A program made the translations under genes and the position numbers. A DNA stretch of 64,000 nucleotides from Colletotrichum lupini (Eukaryota > Ascomycota > Sordariomycetes > Glomerellales > Glomerellaceae). Shown here piece after piece: positions 47,988 through 60,413 of the stretch. The DNA lies in contig NC_064681.1 in NCBI RefSeq assembly GCF_023278565.1, positions 3,162,001-3,226,000 on the forward strand. The letters run 5' to 3'. The stretch's first letter is position 1. Each line of letters begins with the position of its first letter. A model generated the notes under the pieces. That model had not been told where the DNA came from. It did no database searches and saw nothing but the letters and a program-made list of their open reading frames with translations.

Positions 47988-49900
47988 ATGAAGAGAAAGG
48001 CCGACGAGACTGCGACCGCGCCCGAGAGCGAGAAGCGCGCAAAGACGGAAACCTCTACATCCGAACTATCTTTCTCTGATCTGGGCCTCGACACTCGATT
48101 GGTACAGGCTGTCGCTGCCGAGAGCTTCAAGGACCCTACCCCGGTGCAACAGAGGGCAATTCCATTGGCCCTGGACGGCAAAGATGTCGCCGCGAAGGCG
48201 CCCACAGGTTCCGGAAAGACGGCTGCATACATTCTGCCTGTGCTATCGAGCATCCTGAAGCGCAAAGCTGTACGTAGCAGTTTTGAGAATGGAATAACTG
48301 AACCTTGCTAACCGCCATAAACTCTAGGCCGATTCTTCGCCTGCTACCACCGCCCTGATCCTCGTCCCTACCCGTGAGCTTGCCGACCAAGTTCTCAAAG
48401 CGATCGAACAGTTCTCAGCATACTGCGCAAAAGACATTCACGCAGTCAAGCTTGTCGACAAGATTTCTGATGCGGTTCAGCGTTCCCTCCTTTCAAACTT
48501 CCCCGATGTCGTAGTCTCTACACCCGCTACCGCATGGCGCAACATCACCTCCGATGCGATGTCGCTCGATAATCTGGCGTGCTTGGTTCTCGACGAGGCT
48601 GACCTCATCCTGTCATACGGCTACGATGAAGACCTCGAGAACATTGCCCGAAAGCTTCCCAAGGGTGTTCAGCTCTTGCTGATGAGCGCGACGTTGTCTA
48701 CAGATGTCACTACTCTTGGAGGAATTTTCGGACGCAAGCCTACCATCTTGGATCTTGACGAGGAGGAGACAGAGAATGACAATCTGTCACAATTCGTTGT
48801 CAGCTGTGGAGAGGATGAGAAGTTCCTGTTGGCATTCATCATCTTTAAGCTGAAGCTTGTCAAGGGCAAATGTCTCATCTTCGTAAACGACGTCGACCGT
48901 TCATATCGCCTGAAGCTGTTCCTCGAGCAGTTCCAGGTCCGCAGCTGTATTCTGAACTCGGAGTTGCCCGTCACATCGAGAGCGCACGTGCTGGAGGAGT
49001 TCAACCGTGGAGTCTACGAAATCATCATTGCGTCCGACGAGAAGAGCGCAATGGGCGCCGAGGAGAGGGATGCCGAAGAAGGAGAGGGATCAGAGGCGAA
49101 GAAGGAGAAGGACTCCAAGAAGAAGCGCAAGTCGAAGCGAGACGCTGAGTTTGGCGTTTCCCGGGGTATCGACTTCAAGAATGTGGCAGCCGTGGTCAAT
49201 TTCGACCTGCCGACATCAGCATCATCATACACACATCGGATTGGCCGCACAGCGCGCGCTGGTCGGACAGGCATGGCACTGTCATTCTACGTTCCTCAAG
49301 AGTTGTACCGCAAGCACGTCCCCACGAGCATAGAAACCGCAGAGAACGACGAGAAGATCCTGGCCAGGATTAAGAAGCAACAAGCGAAGCTAGGCAAGGA
49401 GGTGAAGCCTTACAACTTCAAGAAGGAGCATCTGGATGCATTCAGGTATCGTCTGGATGACGCTCTGAGAGCAGTCACCAAGGTTGCAGTTCGTGAGGCG
49501 CGTATGAGAGAATTGAAGCAGGAGATTCTCAAGAGCGAGAAGCTGAAGAGGTATGTTTGTTCAGCCTAGGCTTCTCATGCCCAACGCGGGATTTGACTTG
49601 AACCTTGCTTATCAGCTAATCAATCATAGATACTTTGAGGAGAACCCAACAGAGTTGCAGCACCTCAGACACGACGGAGAGTTGAGAACAGCCAGGCAGC
49701 AGCCTCACCTGCGGCACGTTCCTGAATACCTGTTGCCGAAGGAAGGCAAGGAGTCACTCACAAAGAATGACATCGGTATGGTGCCGTTCCGAAAGATTGG
49801 TGGCAAGCAGAGGAGGAATAAGAGCAAGCCCGGCAAAGGCAAGAAGGTGGGAACGAGAAAAGTCAATCCTCTGAAGACTTTCAAGGCACGGAGAAAATGA
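47988..49900 (+). CDS. DBP9: ATP-dependent RNA helicase DBP9 (DDX56 family)
   Basis: Exons 47988..48269, 48328..49550 and 49630..49900 give 591 residues. DBP9 is a nucleolar DEAD-box helicase for 60S ribosomal subunit assembly. Motifs in order: [15 protein letters not shown] and the Q motif [11 protein letters not shown], Walker A APTGSGKT (71-78), Ia [13 protein letters not shown] at 183-186, SAT (LLMSATL), [18 protein letters not shown], and [11 protein letters not shown] (397-407). The DBP9-specific features are present: a Glu/Lys-rich insertion before [18 protein letters not shown], and the basic tail ending KTFKARRK. Introns have clear branch points (GCTAACC, GCTAATC). Start is supported by MKRKADET, a basic nuclear-type N terminus. 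Confidence 0.95.
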
Positions 49901-51115
49901 GTAAAAGCATCAATCTTTTCCGGAACCGGTGGAATTAGATATTAATAGCGACTCCCATTGTTTCCTGTATGTTCTTACCGCGACGTACCTTATCGAAGGC
50001 GAGACTGAGTTCGAGCCCCCCGGCAATGATAGCTGCGAGTTCCGTTCTGGCCGTATCTCAATCTGCGTCATATTCATTGCCGCTCCCAATGCGCCGTTGG
50101 CTACGCGGCTATCGCAGGGTCGATCTGCGCGTTGGCTACATGTAGTCGTCCGAGCTATGACGATCTCATGTGATCGTGGAAACCTACGAGTCCTTTATTC
50201 TCTCGCATTCTCTGCTGTCAATCCGATTGGCTCCCAGGTCAAGCAAAGATCACGAACAGCCTCAGTAAATATAGTTAAGGTGCTCGAACTCCTGGTCTTT
50301 CGGTTCTCAGTCCATAGTTGGCCTAGTTCACAAAGCCAAGCCTTTACACTCGCGGCTCAACCGATCTGACAAGAGAGAAATTCTCCCCGGACGCTGAAAA
50401 AGAACAGAACACTGACCTGCCATTAGGCCTGCTGCATGTCATCGGGGCGTGGTCCGAAGATGCTTCTGATCCAAGCTGACAACCCGGGGAGGGAAGAAAA
50501 TGGAACGGCCGAAGTCCATGCTCAGACGGAGATAGAGCGCTGGAGCCATACACGGTGTGTTTCGGCACGAGTCGAAAAGTCATCCCATCTCTCGGCCCTT
50601 GCGAACCTCCCTTCATCGCAGCTCCCCGCGCCTCGAAACTGACGAATCGCATAGGGTTCCGAGAACCCTCGGCGGTCCGATGCGAAGCTTGTGGCATCGC
50701 GGATGGCCCCGGAGCACGGATGACGCACCCGTCGCAGCTCGGGGGTATTGATTCTTGGCTATCGCGGAGACGCCCCGACCGCGGTTGGTCTGTTGGTCTC
50801 GCGACATCAACCGCAACTGGGGCAGTTGCTGGCGAATGGAGTAAATAGACGCGCCAGGAGATACGACTGTCCCTTTTTCTCGTCTTGGGTTGAATATGAG
50901 TCGTTGCCACACAACCTGTCACATCACCCCGCAAGCATGCATGTCAGATATGTCAGAGCATGTGGTCACCATGCTGACGAGTTCGAGGGCGGATATAATG
51001 ATCCAAGGGTGACCCGGGAGTTTGGGACGAGTCGAACCACTGAATCAGAAGTCCGCATAACGCCGCTTCCTTTTCCCATACGTACGAAAGGCACGAAAGT
51101 CGACTAGCACCACGC
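49901..51115. other. Intergenic after DBP9
   Basis: 1.2 kb of balanced composition; several overlapping short frames on both strands (50340-50930) lack family features. No gene or tRNA recognised. Confidence 0.35.
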
Positions 51116-51986
51116 AGCTAATTCTTTTCTAAGTACCTTGTTATCGAAGAAAGTTAATTCTTTCTAAGTTATAAGTATAAAAATATAGTTTTAGTAAAAT
51201 AGTATAGTACTTACCTAGTACTTAAATTAAAATACTTTTTTAAGCTTATTATAAAAAAAAATAACTATATTACTAATTACTTATTATTAAGGTCCATAAG
51301 TAGTACTATAGCTTTAATTATAATAACTTTACTTATAATAAATAAAAAGTCTAATTATAAATCCCTTAAAAGCCTCTTTTTAAAAGCTATAAGAGCCTCT
51401 AAGTTAAGTTAAAATACTTATTAAAATACTAATAATTAAACTAACCTTATAATAATAACTTTAATAAAAGACTTAGTAAATAATACTAAAAGCTTTATTA
51501 ATATTAAGTATAATTTATAAAATATAATAACGTAGTTATAAAGTATTACTAATATATCCTATATTAAAAAGGGTATTATTAATATTAATAAAATAAATAG
51601 GGCTATATTAATATAATACCTCGGCTTCCTCTTATAACTTAAAAATAATCGCTTTAAATAATATTAAAAGTTTATTAAAAAGCTCTCTTAAGTACTCTAA
51701 TATATTTATTATTATTTTTATAATAATAAAACTCCTAGTACTTATATATAAGAGTAAGTTACTTATTTTTAAATAATAATACTAGCTTATTAATAAGCTA
51801 TTAAAACTATAATTTTAGTAATCCTTTAACGAGGGAGAGGGTAGAATAGAAGAAAGGATAAGTAATTTATAAAAAGGGTTAAGGTTAAATAGTGCGGAAT
51901 TTGAGGGCAGGGTAGCGTCTATATATACTACGGTAATCCTTTAGTAATGCAAAACGATAGAGTTAAACAGTGAGCTAATTCTTTTC
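51116..51986. mobile_element. Small RIP-mutated insertion bounded by 14 bp direct repeats
   Basis: A sharply TA-rich block of about 840 bp with no open frame. The 14-mer AGCTAATTCTTTTC occurs at 51116-51129 and again at 51973-51986, exactly at the composition boundaries. A long variable target duplication would fit target-primed (LINE- or SINE-type) insertion, but no coding remnant can be read and the family is unknown. Confidence 0.55.
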
Positions 51987-52086
51987 AGCTCTTAACACAA
52001 AAAGGGTCGCCAAGTTTCCATTCTTGAACTAGAGCCTTGGCCTGTCTCACACACACAAGGAAAGGCGCAGGAGATATTAGACCACG

Positions 52087-52722
52087 ATGATCGCCAGCAC
52101 AATAACACAACCGGACTCACCATGCTCTCTTCAATCCTCAGATATTGAAAAGTTTGCAAGCATGGCAGCAACAGCAAAGCCGAACACGGCGGCCGGTGCC
52201 GCAATCTACATGCCCATACTCCTTCGCTACATCTATGACCCGGTCGTCCTCGGCTTCTACTGCCCGAAAGCATGGCGTATCACATCAAGACGCATGCGGG
52301 AGTTCTTCAACAGGCACGTCTCCAGCGCCTCGGCCCGTTCACAGTCGCCCAGCCTCCGCAGAACATCAGATACCAACGCCTTCTCACCCTGTCGGATACT
52401 GGATATCGGCGTCGGCACGGGATACTTTCTCAAGCATGCACCCATACCAGCCGGGTCCGAGGTCTACCTCGCCGACCTCAACCCCGCGGCCCTGGAAGCA
52501 GCTAGAGAACGAACGCTAGACGCGCATCCCGAGACGACCTGCGAGACCTCTGTCGCCGACTTTCTAGACCCCCTGGGAACGGGCCTATGCTGCAAGGACC
52601 TTGGCGGGGGAGACTTTGACGCGATTTCCGTCATGATGCTGCTGCATTGCGTGCCTGGTCCGCCGTCGAATAAGGCCGAGGCTTTAATGCGCTTGCGGCG
52701 AAGAGGTAGATGGATACGATGA
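52087..52722 (+). CDS. Class I methyltransferase, C-terminally truncated
   Basis: Single exon of 211 codons plus stop; ATG at 52087, alternative Met at 52162 (MAATAKPNTAAG). The first part has YMPILLRYIYDPVVLGFYCP and ITSRRMREFF, seen in small fungal methyltransferases beside secondary-metabolite genes. SAM motif I is ILDIGVGTGYF (104-114), acidic loop EVYLADLNPAALEAAR (125-140), then FDAISVMMLLHCVPG and SNKAEALMRLRRR. The frame then changes character (GRWIR, stop) just where the beta-strand after motif post-I should follow, so roughly 80 residues of the normal fold are missing. The final bases are the antisense of the neighbouring transporter's helix. Probably non-functional or altered. Confidence 0.8.
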   Translation: MIASTITQPDSPCSLQSSDIEKFASMAATAKPNTAAGAAIYMPILLRYIYDPVVLGFYCPKAWRITSRRMREFFNRHVSSASARSQSPSLRRTSDTNAFSPCRILDIGVGTGYFLKHAPIPAGSEVYLADLNPAALEAARERTLDAHPETTCETSVADFLDPLGTGLCCKDLGGGDFDAISVMMLLHCVPGPPSNKAEALMRLRRRGRWIR

Positions 52723-54032
52723 CCACCCACTTTCCGGCACCCGTCTCGGCGTGAACCTCACCAGCTGCAAATAGCGAGCCCATTAGTAGCATCAAAGCGG
52801 TGATGAGAATGCCACCGAGCAGACTTGATGTCCGGCGTCCCCATCTGTCTGCTAAGAATGTTGCCGGTATAGTGGCTGCCAGGATGACCAGAGCTGAGAC
52901 GCCGGATGCGAGAAATGTGGCCTCTTCACCACTCAGTCCAGCTTGTGTGAAAAGAATGGGTGCATAGTAGAGAATACCATCAATACCGCTCCACTGTTGC
53001 ATTCCCAGCAAGAAACAGCCAAAGATGGTCCTGCTCCGAAAGGGTGCCGAAAAAGCTTCCTTGAAGTCGGTGAACAGTTGTCGTAAGGTTTCCAGGAGTG
53101 TAACGTCGGGTTTCTGCTCTTGTGCCTGGGCCAGGGACTGCTCCAGCAGTTCCTCACGCTCACTTTGGTCCAGGCCAAGACGGTCCAGCACGCCTCGGGC
53201 TTCTTCAACTCGTCCTTTTCCGAGAAGCCATCTGGGTGACGGTGGGACGATCCAGTAAGTGCTCGAGAGAGCAAATCCCAGAAATGAAGCTACAGCCAGC
53301 GGCAGGCGCCATGCCAGGGATGATATCTCGATACGGGCGGTGGCATAACACATGAAGTAGCCGATGACAATACCAGTGACGATGGAAAACTGCGGCAGAG
53401 CAGTGATGATACCCCGGACACGGGCAGGCGAGATTTCCGACACTTGAACGTAAACGTTGCTTAGAAACATGCCCTCGCCGACGCCTTTGATGAGACGACG
53501 CAAGATGAAGACACCTAGGACAGGCGAAGCGCACTCGATCCCAGCGCCGCAGCCGTAGACGAAGGCGCCCAGAGAGAAGAGGAGGACGTGCCCAAAACGG
53601 TCTGCCATGGCGCCGGATACCAGAGCTGACAGGGCGCCAGGGATGAGGACGGACGAGACGATTACGCCGTGCATTGTGGGGGAGAAGTCGCCAAAGGTGT
53701 GACGGAAGGACGGCATGGTCGTAACGGGGCCAATGCTTCCTGTATCGAGGCTTGATAGATTGATCAGCATGCATGTCAGCTAGGGGGGTGGTTCGTCCGG
53801 GATCTGGGCCTAAACACTATGACAAAAGACGAAAGCGAGCCACTACTATGAAGAGCATGGCAAGGTGTATGTAGAGTAGAGTGAAGCAAAGTAGAAGAGA
53901 CAGACCCCCGCGCCGACGGGCGCAGGAGCTTTGTTGGACATACCCAAACAGCATGGCAACGCATGATGCGACGATGCTTGCTCTCACATAGAGAGGGACA
54001 GGGAACAATGCCGCCATTTTTGCCGCCGGCAT
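52631..54032 (-). CDS. MFS sugar transporter, C-terminally truncated
   Basis: Exons 54032..53944 and 53750..52631 (intron 53751..53943, GTATGT..ATCAAG) give 402 residues. The splice joins the first helix VASCVAMLFG to LDTGSIGPVTTM, the expected family sequence. Visible signatures: MADRFGHV, FILRRLIKGVGEGMFLSNVYV, SEISPARVRG, PPSPRWLLGKGR, GMQQWSGIDGILYYAPI, LADRWGRR. Normal members have about 500-530 residues and end with a PETKG loop and a cytoplasmic tail. Here the protein ends inside the eleventh or twelfth helix (WVVIVSIYLFAAS) and then reads about 19 unrelated residues that are antisense methyltransferase. ATG 54032 is used because the earlier in-frame codons are not ATG. Likely inactive. 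Confidence 0.82.
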
Positions 54033-56544
54033 TGTGACAGCGACTGGGGAAACCTTGACAGACAAAGAGCCTTTTCAAGAAAGAAGAATAATAGAACCCC
54101 CTCGCGGGTGGTTAGGTTGGCAATGGTGTTTTCTCGAAGGATGCGACAGATCCCCGCGACCCTTGCCCGCGGACTCCAAAATGTCTCCGTGGGTTGCAAA
54201 ATTTGGCGGGGGGGCTTATCGTGTTCTCCACCTCAACTATTGAATCGCCGGTGGCCGGGGAAAGCGTCTTCGGTCCCGGGCTGTTCTTGTTGTCTCCACT
54301 TGCCGGTTTTCGCGGTTCGCTGACTCGGGTGAGTTTGACGATCTGCGGGTTCCACTTTTACTCCGACGTAGCTGACCAATGGCACAATACCGTTGCCGGC
54401 TAAGACGGTTGTCAAGGCATAGGGCGAGGAAGGCAAAACTCGCCTCTGCCCCGCTCGAATTACTCGCTATTGACAAAGTCTAATAAGTTATGACAACTTT
54501 GCGGCAATGTATCCGCCCGTCATCCTTATTAGATTTGTGATCACCCGCTGCAAGTGTAGCGCTGGCTCTTGGTTACAGCAATCAGCGTTGGCACCTTCCA
54601 ATAGAGCCATCGAAACTAGTGTGGTAAAGCCCGTTAGGTATTGTGGCTGAACTTGAGAAGCTAATGATAATATTAATGAAATTGTTGAAACTAGTTTAAC
54701 CCAGACGTACAAAGTGAACCATCACTTAGCACTTAGACAGGAGGAGAGCAACGGATACCCTAGCTGTTCGAAACCGCTGAATACAAACATAAAGTGAGCG
54801 ATCGAGATCGCCTACAAAGCTCCCGATATTGACAATAGAATATGAACAATAAGGTGAGCTAGAAAACCCCGAACTAGTTCCCCGTCGGTGGCTTTCAGTG
54901 GCTTATGAAGCCCGTGGAGTGGGAACGCGGCTCCGGCAGTGGTTTAAGCTTCTTGAAATCCGTATGTACGGGCCTTTTTCGGCTCCAGCTATGATCACCT
55001 GGTTGAGACAAAACGCCAATTACCTATTATGGCCACTACTTCGCTTTCGGGACAGCGTATCCCATCGGACACGGGCCGCCCACGTGAAGTACGCAAGCTT
55101 GATCCTCTATGTGCACCGAAGCCTTGGCTGATAAATCACGGCGCAGGTGATTGAAACATCGACAGGGTTTGGAATACTAGAAGTTCGCAATCATTCTACC
55201 ACATGCAGAACATTTTTAAACTAGTAAGTGTTCCCGCGCTTAGAGTTGAAATGGTGCTACTGTTACGTTAGCGTCGAATGCCAGGCTTCGTCCAATGTCA
55301 CGTATAGCGAAAAGCTTGCCGTATACTCCGTACAGAAATGACAAATGGTATGTTCTGGTATATCATAAGGTAATTAGGCTTAATTCATTCGACGTATTGG
55401 ATGGTCACGGAATACCGCAGGCCCGAGATAATGGTATACGTTGGCAGAATAACTGACAGCGGCAAAACTCATTTCATCTCATCACCGTTCACTGGCTGCG
55501 ACACGTGTCATGCCGTTGCTTGACTGTCGATCATACTTTTGTTGGGCCCTTGCAGCCGATGGGACGTCAACAGGAATTCGGGATTTGGACGACATCTCAA
55601 GTGAATTAAACAGGAGCAACTTAGTCGCGAGATTCTCGTGGAACACTGAGGCGTATTTCGGAAATGGTTCTGTCTTCTGGGTTCCGTAATCTTTGGATCG
55701 CTTAGACGACTCCTGCAGGTTTGCGTTGGCGAGGTAGCTCTAGAGAGACAGGGATACGGATGCGAAATTGATACGAACCCACTTATCCGTGACTCGAGCG
55801 ATGGACTCGGAGGAATACTCCGGATTTCTCTGAGCACGCCTTGCGGGCCTTTCTCTGCTTTCCCCTCTCTTTCTTCCTACCTGGAGCCTGAGCATCTCCG
55901 AGGATGAGAGCCCTGGAAGCGATTAACGTTGTCGGAAGCTTGGTGGTGCTCAATAAGCCGAGGTGGATGCTTTGCCAGGTGCTGCTGTGAAACTCATGAT
56001 CTTCACAGACTAGAGCCACCATTGGCTGCAGCGGCTAAGTCGTGAGGTGTTACGTAGGCGTGTCCAAACTATCGGCACAGGGAAGACGCAATTGCCAATA
56101 ATTGCCCAGGCATAGGCTCGTCAGTGAACCCGGTGCACCGGTTCGCTCCATCGCCAAGACAGAAAACATCAGCCCAAGAAAAAAGACCGACCTTTATCTG
56201 CCGCCGGTCACAAACGGTGGTTCCCAGGGCGCAACAACCAGACGGTTCCACAACTATCGCTACTGCCCATCCGGGTACGAACGGAGATCAACAGTCAGTG
56301 CTATCGTCCTAAAGATAATCAAGCAGGGTATAGAAATAGACCGGATAAGAGCGTGACGGCACTTCAATACAAGGGGACTTTCCCCGTGCAGCACTGCCCT
56401 TCCCCCGCCCGCAATCATCGCCTTGAACCCCTACTTGAAGACTTCGAGTGACCCTTATTTCGTAGATCTTCTGGGGGACGTGCTCGCAGGGCCGCGGCCT
56501 GCGGACTTGTGACACACTACCGCCCGTGGCTCCAGAGCCCCCAC
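54033..56544. other. Gene-poor interval
   Basis: 2.5 kb, balanced composition, no supported gene on either strand. 54033-54200 should be the promoter of the truncated transporter. The rest holds only short overlapping frames. Confidence 0.35.
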
Positions 56545-56546
56545 TA

Positions 56547-59500
56547 CGGCAGACTGCAAGAGGCACTCCGCTAAAACCGTTCTTTCTAATAGACCTACGG
56601 CTACCGTAAATTTTAGGTATTAATAGTGCGACTTTCTCATATATATAAATAAATATTATAATAAATCCCGTATATTATTATAAGGAATTATTTATAACTA
56701 TAAGTAGTAGTAGTTATATAAGGGCGGTTATATTGCTTAGTAAAAGTGGGGTAGCTAGGGAGTATATTCTTCTTATTAATTTCTATTATTAATTAATTTC
56801 TTTTTTTTTTAACTAACTTAATATTTTTTAAGTAAAGTAAGTAATCCGCTTACGCCCCTATAGTTACTTATTAATAACTATATTTCGCTTTATTAAATTT
56901 TATACCCTTTTTTATTTTATTTTTATTACTATTACTTAATTATATATATAATTATAAGTATAATATTTGCGATTTACTAATTAGAAATATTAATTAGGTA
57001 TAATTAGGTAATTTTATACGTAATTATTAGTATAATCTTTATTAATTAGTAATTATACTTCTTTTTAGGCTAATATATGCGCAATTATAAGTATAATTAC
57101 GCGTATATACTTATTTATAATTTAATTCTTTTTATTTTTTTATTTTTTTAGTATTAACTATTTACGTATATATATTAATAATTTCGTATTAAACACTCCC
57201 TTTTTTAATAATTACGTATACTATATAATACTTATAATAAGCGCTTAATATAGCGTTTTGGCCCGTATTAAAGGTATATAGCTCCTAATAGTCCCCGTAT
57301 ATTAACTTACGTAGTACCCTAATAACCTTATATTTTGTAAAATAACCTCTTATTTCTTTATTAATTATTACGAAAGTAACTTTGTTTACCTTATTATTCG
57401 CCTTATTATCAATATTACGTAAGCAAACTATATACTATATTAATCTACGATTTCTATAGATTATTATAGGTATTAATTATATAAGTAATACTGCTTATAT
57501 AAGCTTACGTAAGCAATAGAAAGTACTAGAAGGTAACTAAATAATCTAGAATTTACTTAAGGCGGAATTACGTACTACGATTACGTATTTACTTACGTAT
57601 ATACTTATTAATTATATTATAATTAATAAGTAATGGAATATTTTAGTAGGAGGTTTTTATACCTATATATAGGCGTATACTTACCTATTTAGACCTTTTA
57701 TTAAGTAAGTAACTTCTTATATAGTAATTTAACTATATTACTCTCTTTACTATAAAAACCTCTTTTATATACGCTTATTTCCCCTATATTTATATGTTCT
57801 TACTTCTATATGAATATTCATTTTTATATTCTTTATAAGAATATCCCGCATTACCTCGTTAAAGCTATACGTACTAGAGTTATTTACCGTACTAAAGGGT
57901 ACAGTAGAAAGTATTTTTTATATATAAGTTCGTTAATAAGCTTATGTTATTAACTAAAATAAACTTTATTTTATATATTATAAAACCTTTTTATAATAAG
58001 TTTAAGATTAGTTAAATAAGATAAGGTATTATTATAAAGGGTTTACGATTCCTAAACTAAATTATATTTAGTTTTTAAATACGTATAATAAGCTTTTATT
58101 ATTTAGATTTAAGATTTATATTAGTATTAATACTTATTTATAGTTTATTATATAGTTCTATATAGGGGTTTTTACTTATACGTTCTAAAATATACTTATA
58201 TAATATTTTATTATTATTTAATAACGGGGATTTATATTATTATAAGTTCGTTTAGACTAAGGGAAAGAAACCGTTCTTATATCTAGTATTTATTACTACT
58301 TTTTATAATACCGTTTAATAGTAAAAAGTCTAATTATATTCTATAATTACTAGATCTTTAGTAAAAGTATTTATAACGTTAAGATTAAGAGTTAATAGAA
58401 TTATTTTTATTAAAGTAGATTAGTATATTAGTAAGTAAGTTATATATATTTTAATTTATATAAGTATACTTATATTTATAAGAATATTTCTAACTACTTA
58501 AGTTCTAAGGGCTATTTTATATAAATATACTTTTTAATTAGATTATACTTCTATTTATATATATATTACTAATTTATTCTAATTTTATTAATTTCGTATA
58601 AATTTAGAATTCTTATCGAATTCGTTATTTAAAAGGTCGCCCTTACGTTATTTTTGGTTAGTTATAATAACTATATTATTAACTTATGTTACGAACTATA
58701 TAAAACTTTATATAGCTAATTAACTAAGATTAAGTTTAATAATTATTAAACGCTATTTAAAATAGTAATAATCTAGATATATATTTTCTTTAAGCTATTT
58801 TATAAATTTATATTTTAATTATTAAGGGCTCCCTAATTATATTAGCTAAAAGTACGAAGTTTAGCGAGGCTAATTATCTTTATTTTAAAGCATATTAATA
58901 TTTTTATATTTATTTAAAATAGTATATATATAATAAGCTCTAATTAGAAGTTATTTTATTTAATAAATTATAAGGTAGTATTATATAAGTTAAGTAGAGA
59001 TTAGAAGATTTTAGGATTAATTTTAGAATATTAAATAGCTTTATAATTACGAATAATACTAAGGATAAGGAGGAATTATAAATATAATTATAGTTTATTC
59101 TAAACTATTTATTAACAAGAATGCTCGTTTTTATTTTTATAGTATACTAAGTTATTTATTATTATAAACTTTATTTTTTTATTAAACTACTATAATTTCG
59201 TTTTTCTTATCGTTCTTATCCTTTTTAACCTTTCTTTTAGCCTTTACCTTTTTTTTAATAATTTTCTTTTTTTTATTTAACTAATAATCCTTCTTTAATT
59301 TTCATTATTAGTTTAATACTAATACTTATTAAAAGCCGTGTTTTTAGAATATTTTTGTATATCGTTTTACTTAAAGCTTTGGTTATAATTAGCTTTATAT
59401 AACCTTTTCTTTTCTTTACTAGCTAAGGTTTAATAACTAGCGACTTAATTTTAATTTAAAAAATAATAAAAAGTTAGTAATTATCTTTTTTATATAAGAG

Positions 59501-60411
59501 AGTAGCTTTAAAAAGGAATTTTGTTAAACTTATAGTTTCGTATACTATTTTATAATACTCTAAAATATTATAAAGATTCTTTATATTAATTAAAAATACT
59601 ATTTACTTTATTAAATGAATTTACTAGTTTATTATAAAATATAAAATAATAAATCGTATTATATTTTAATATAAAGTAAATATTAAGAAGCGATTAAACT
59701 AAACCTTTTTAATAAACTTTTTAATAACTTAAATATTAATATAAATCGTTATTTAGAAACCGTTAAGTTCGTTCTTAAAAAAGGATGCGTTATATAATAT
59801 AATAGAGATATTAATTATTAATAATTACTTTAGCTCCTTTTTTATTTATTAAATACTTCGTTCTTACTTTTTAAAACTTATAAAAAGAGATTTTATTAAT
59901 ATTAAAACTTATACGTTTATATATTCTTATTATACAAAAAGGGTAGAGCTTATATAAGTATTATTATTAATTAGTTATTTTAAAATAGCTTTATAAAGAG
60001 GTATTATAAAATTAATTAGTTTAGTAACGTTTTATATAGAGATTAGAAATTATTATAAATCTATATTATAATATTTATAAGCGAGCTATTAGTTTAATAA
60101 CTTAAGTAAAAAGTGATTTTTATTTATAAAAAAGTAAAAAGTAATAGTTATTTTTATAATAAAATTATAAAGAGAAAAAAAAACTTTTATATTAGGGTAG
60201 TTATAATATTATATAATTTTATATACTACTATATAGTTTAATATATTATAAAATTAAAGTATTTTTTAAGCTATAAATCTTTATAACCCCTATTTATAAG
60301 TTACTATACTAATCTAAACCCTATCTTAGGTAGTAGGGTAACCGTAAAATACGATTTCTACTTTAATATATAAAAAAAGTGTTTTGGCGGAGTGCCTCTT
60401 GCAGTCTGCTG
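56547..60411. mobile_element. RIP-mutated block with TA-flanked terminal inverted repeats (Tc1/mariner type)
   Basis: 3,865 bp, strongly TA-rich, no open frame. The ends are inverted repeats: the left starts CGGCAGACTGCAAGAGGCAC and continues TCCGCTAAAAC; the right, read inward, is CAGCAGACTGCAAGAGGCAC then TCCGCCAAAAC, 29 of 31 identical. TA flanks both ends (56545-56546, 60412-60413), the target duplication of Tc1/mariner-pogo elements. A Lys-rich stretch can be read on the minus strand around 59200-59300 but no DDE motif is legible. A 517 bp LTR-like repeat lies inside, so the block is larger than a usual Fot1-type element and probably nested. Confidence 0.8.
57366..57882 (+). repeat. LTR-like repeat, copy 2
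   Basis: 517 bp match to 23595-24112 in opposite orientation, starting TATTACGAAAGTAAC for TGTTACGAAGGTAAC. More heavily mutated than the other copy (G to A and C to T). Confidence 0.65.
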
Positions 60412-60413
60412 TA

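Noticed and set aside
50344..50934. Minus-strand open frame of about 190 codons
   Set aside because: Several equally long frames overlap on both strands, which suggests chance openness in GC-rich DNA.
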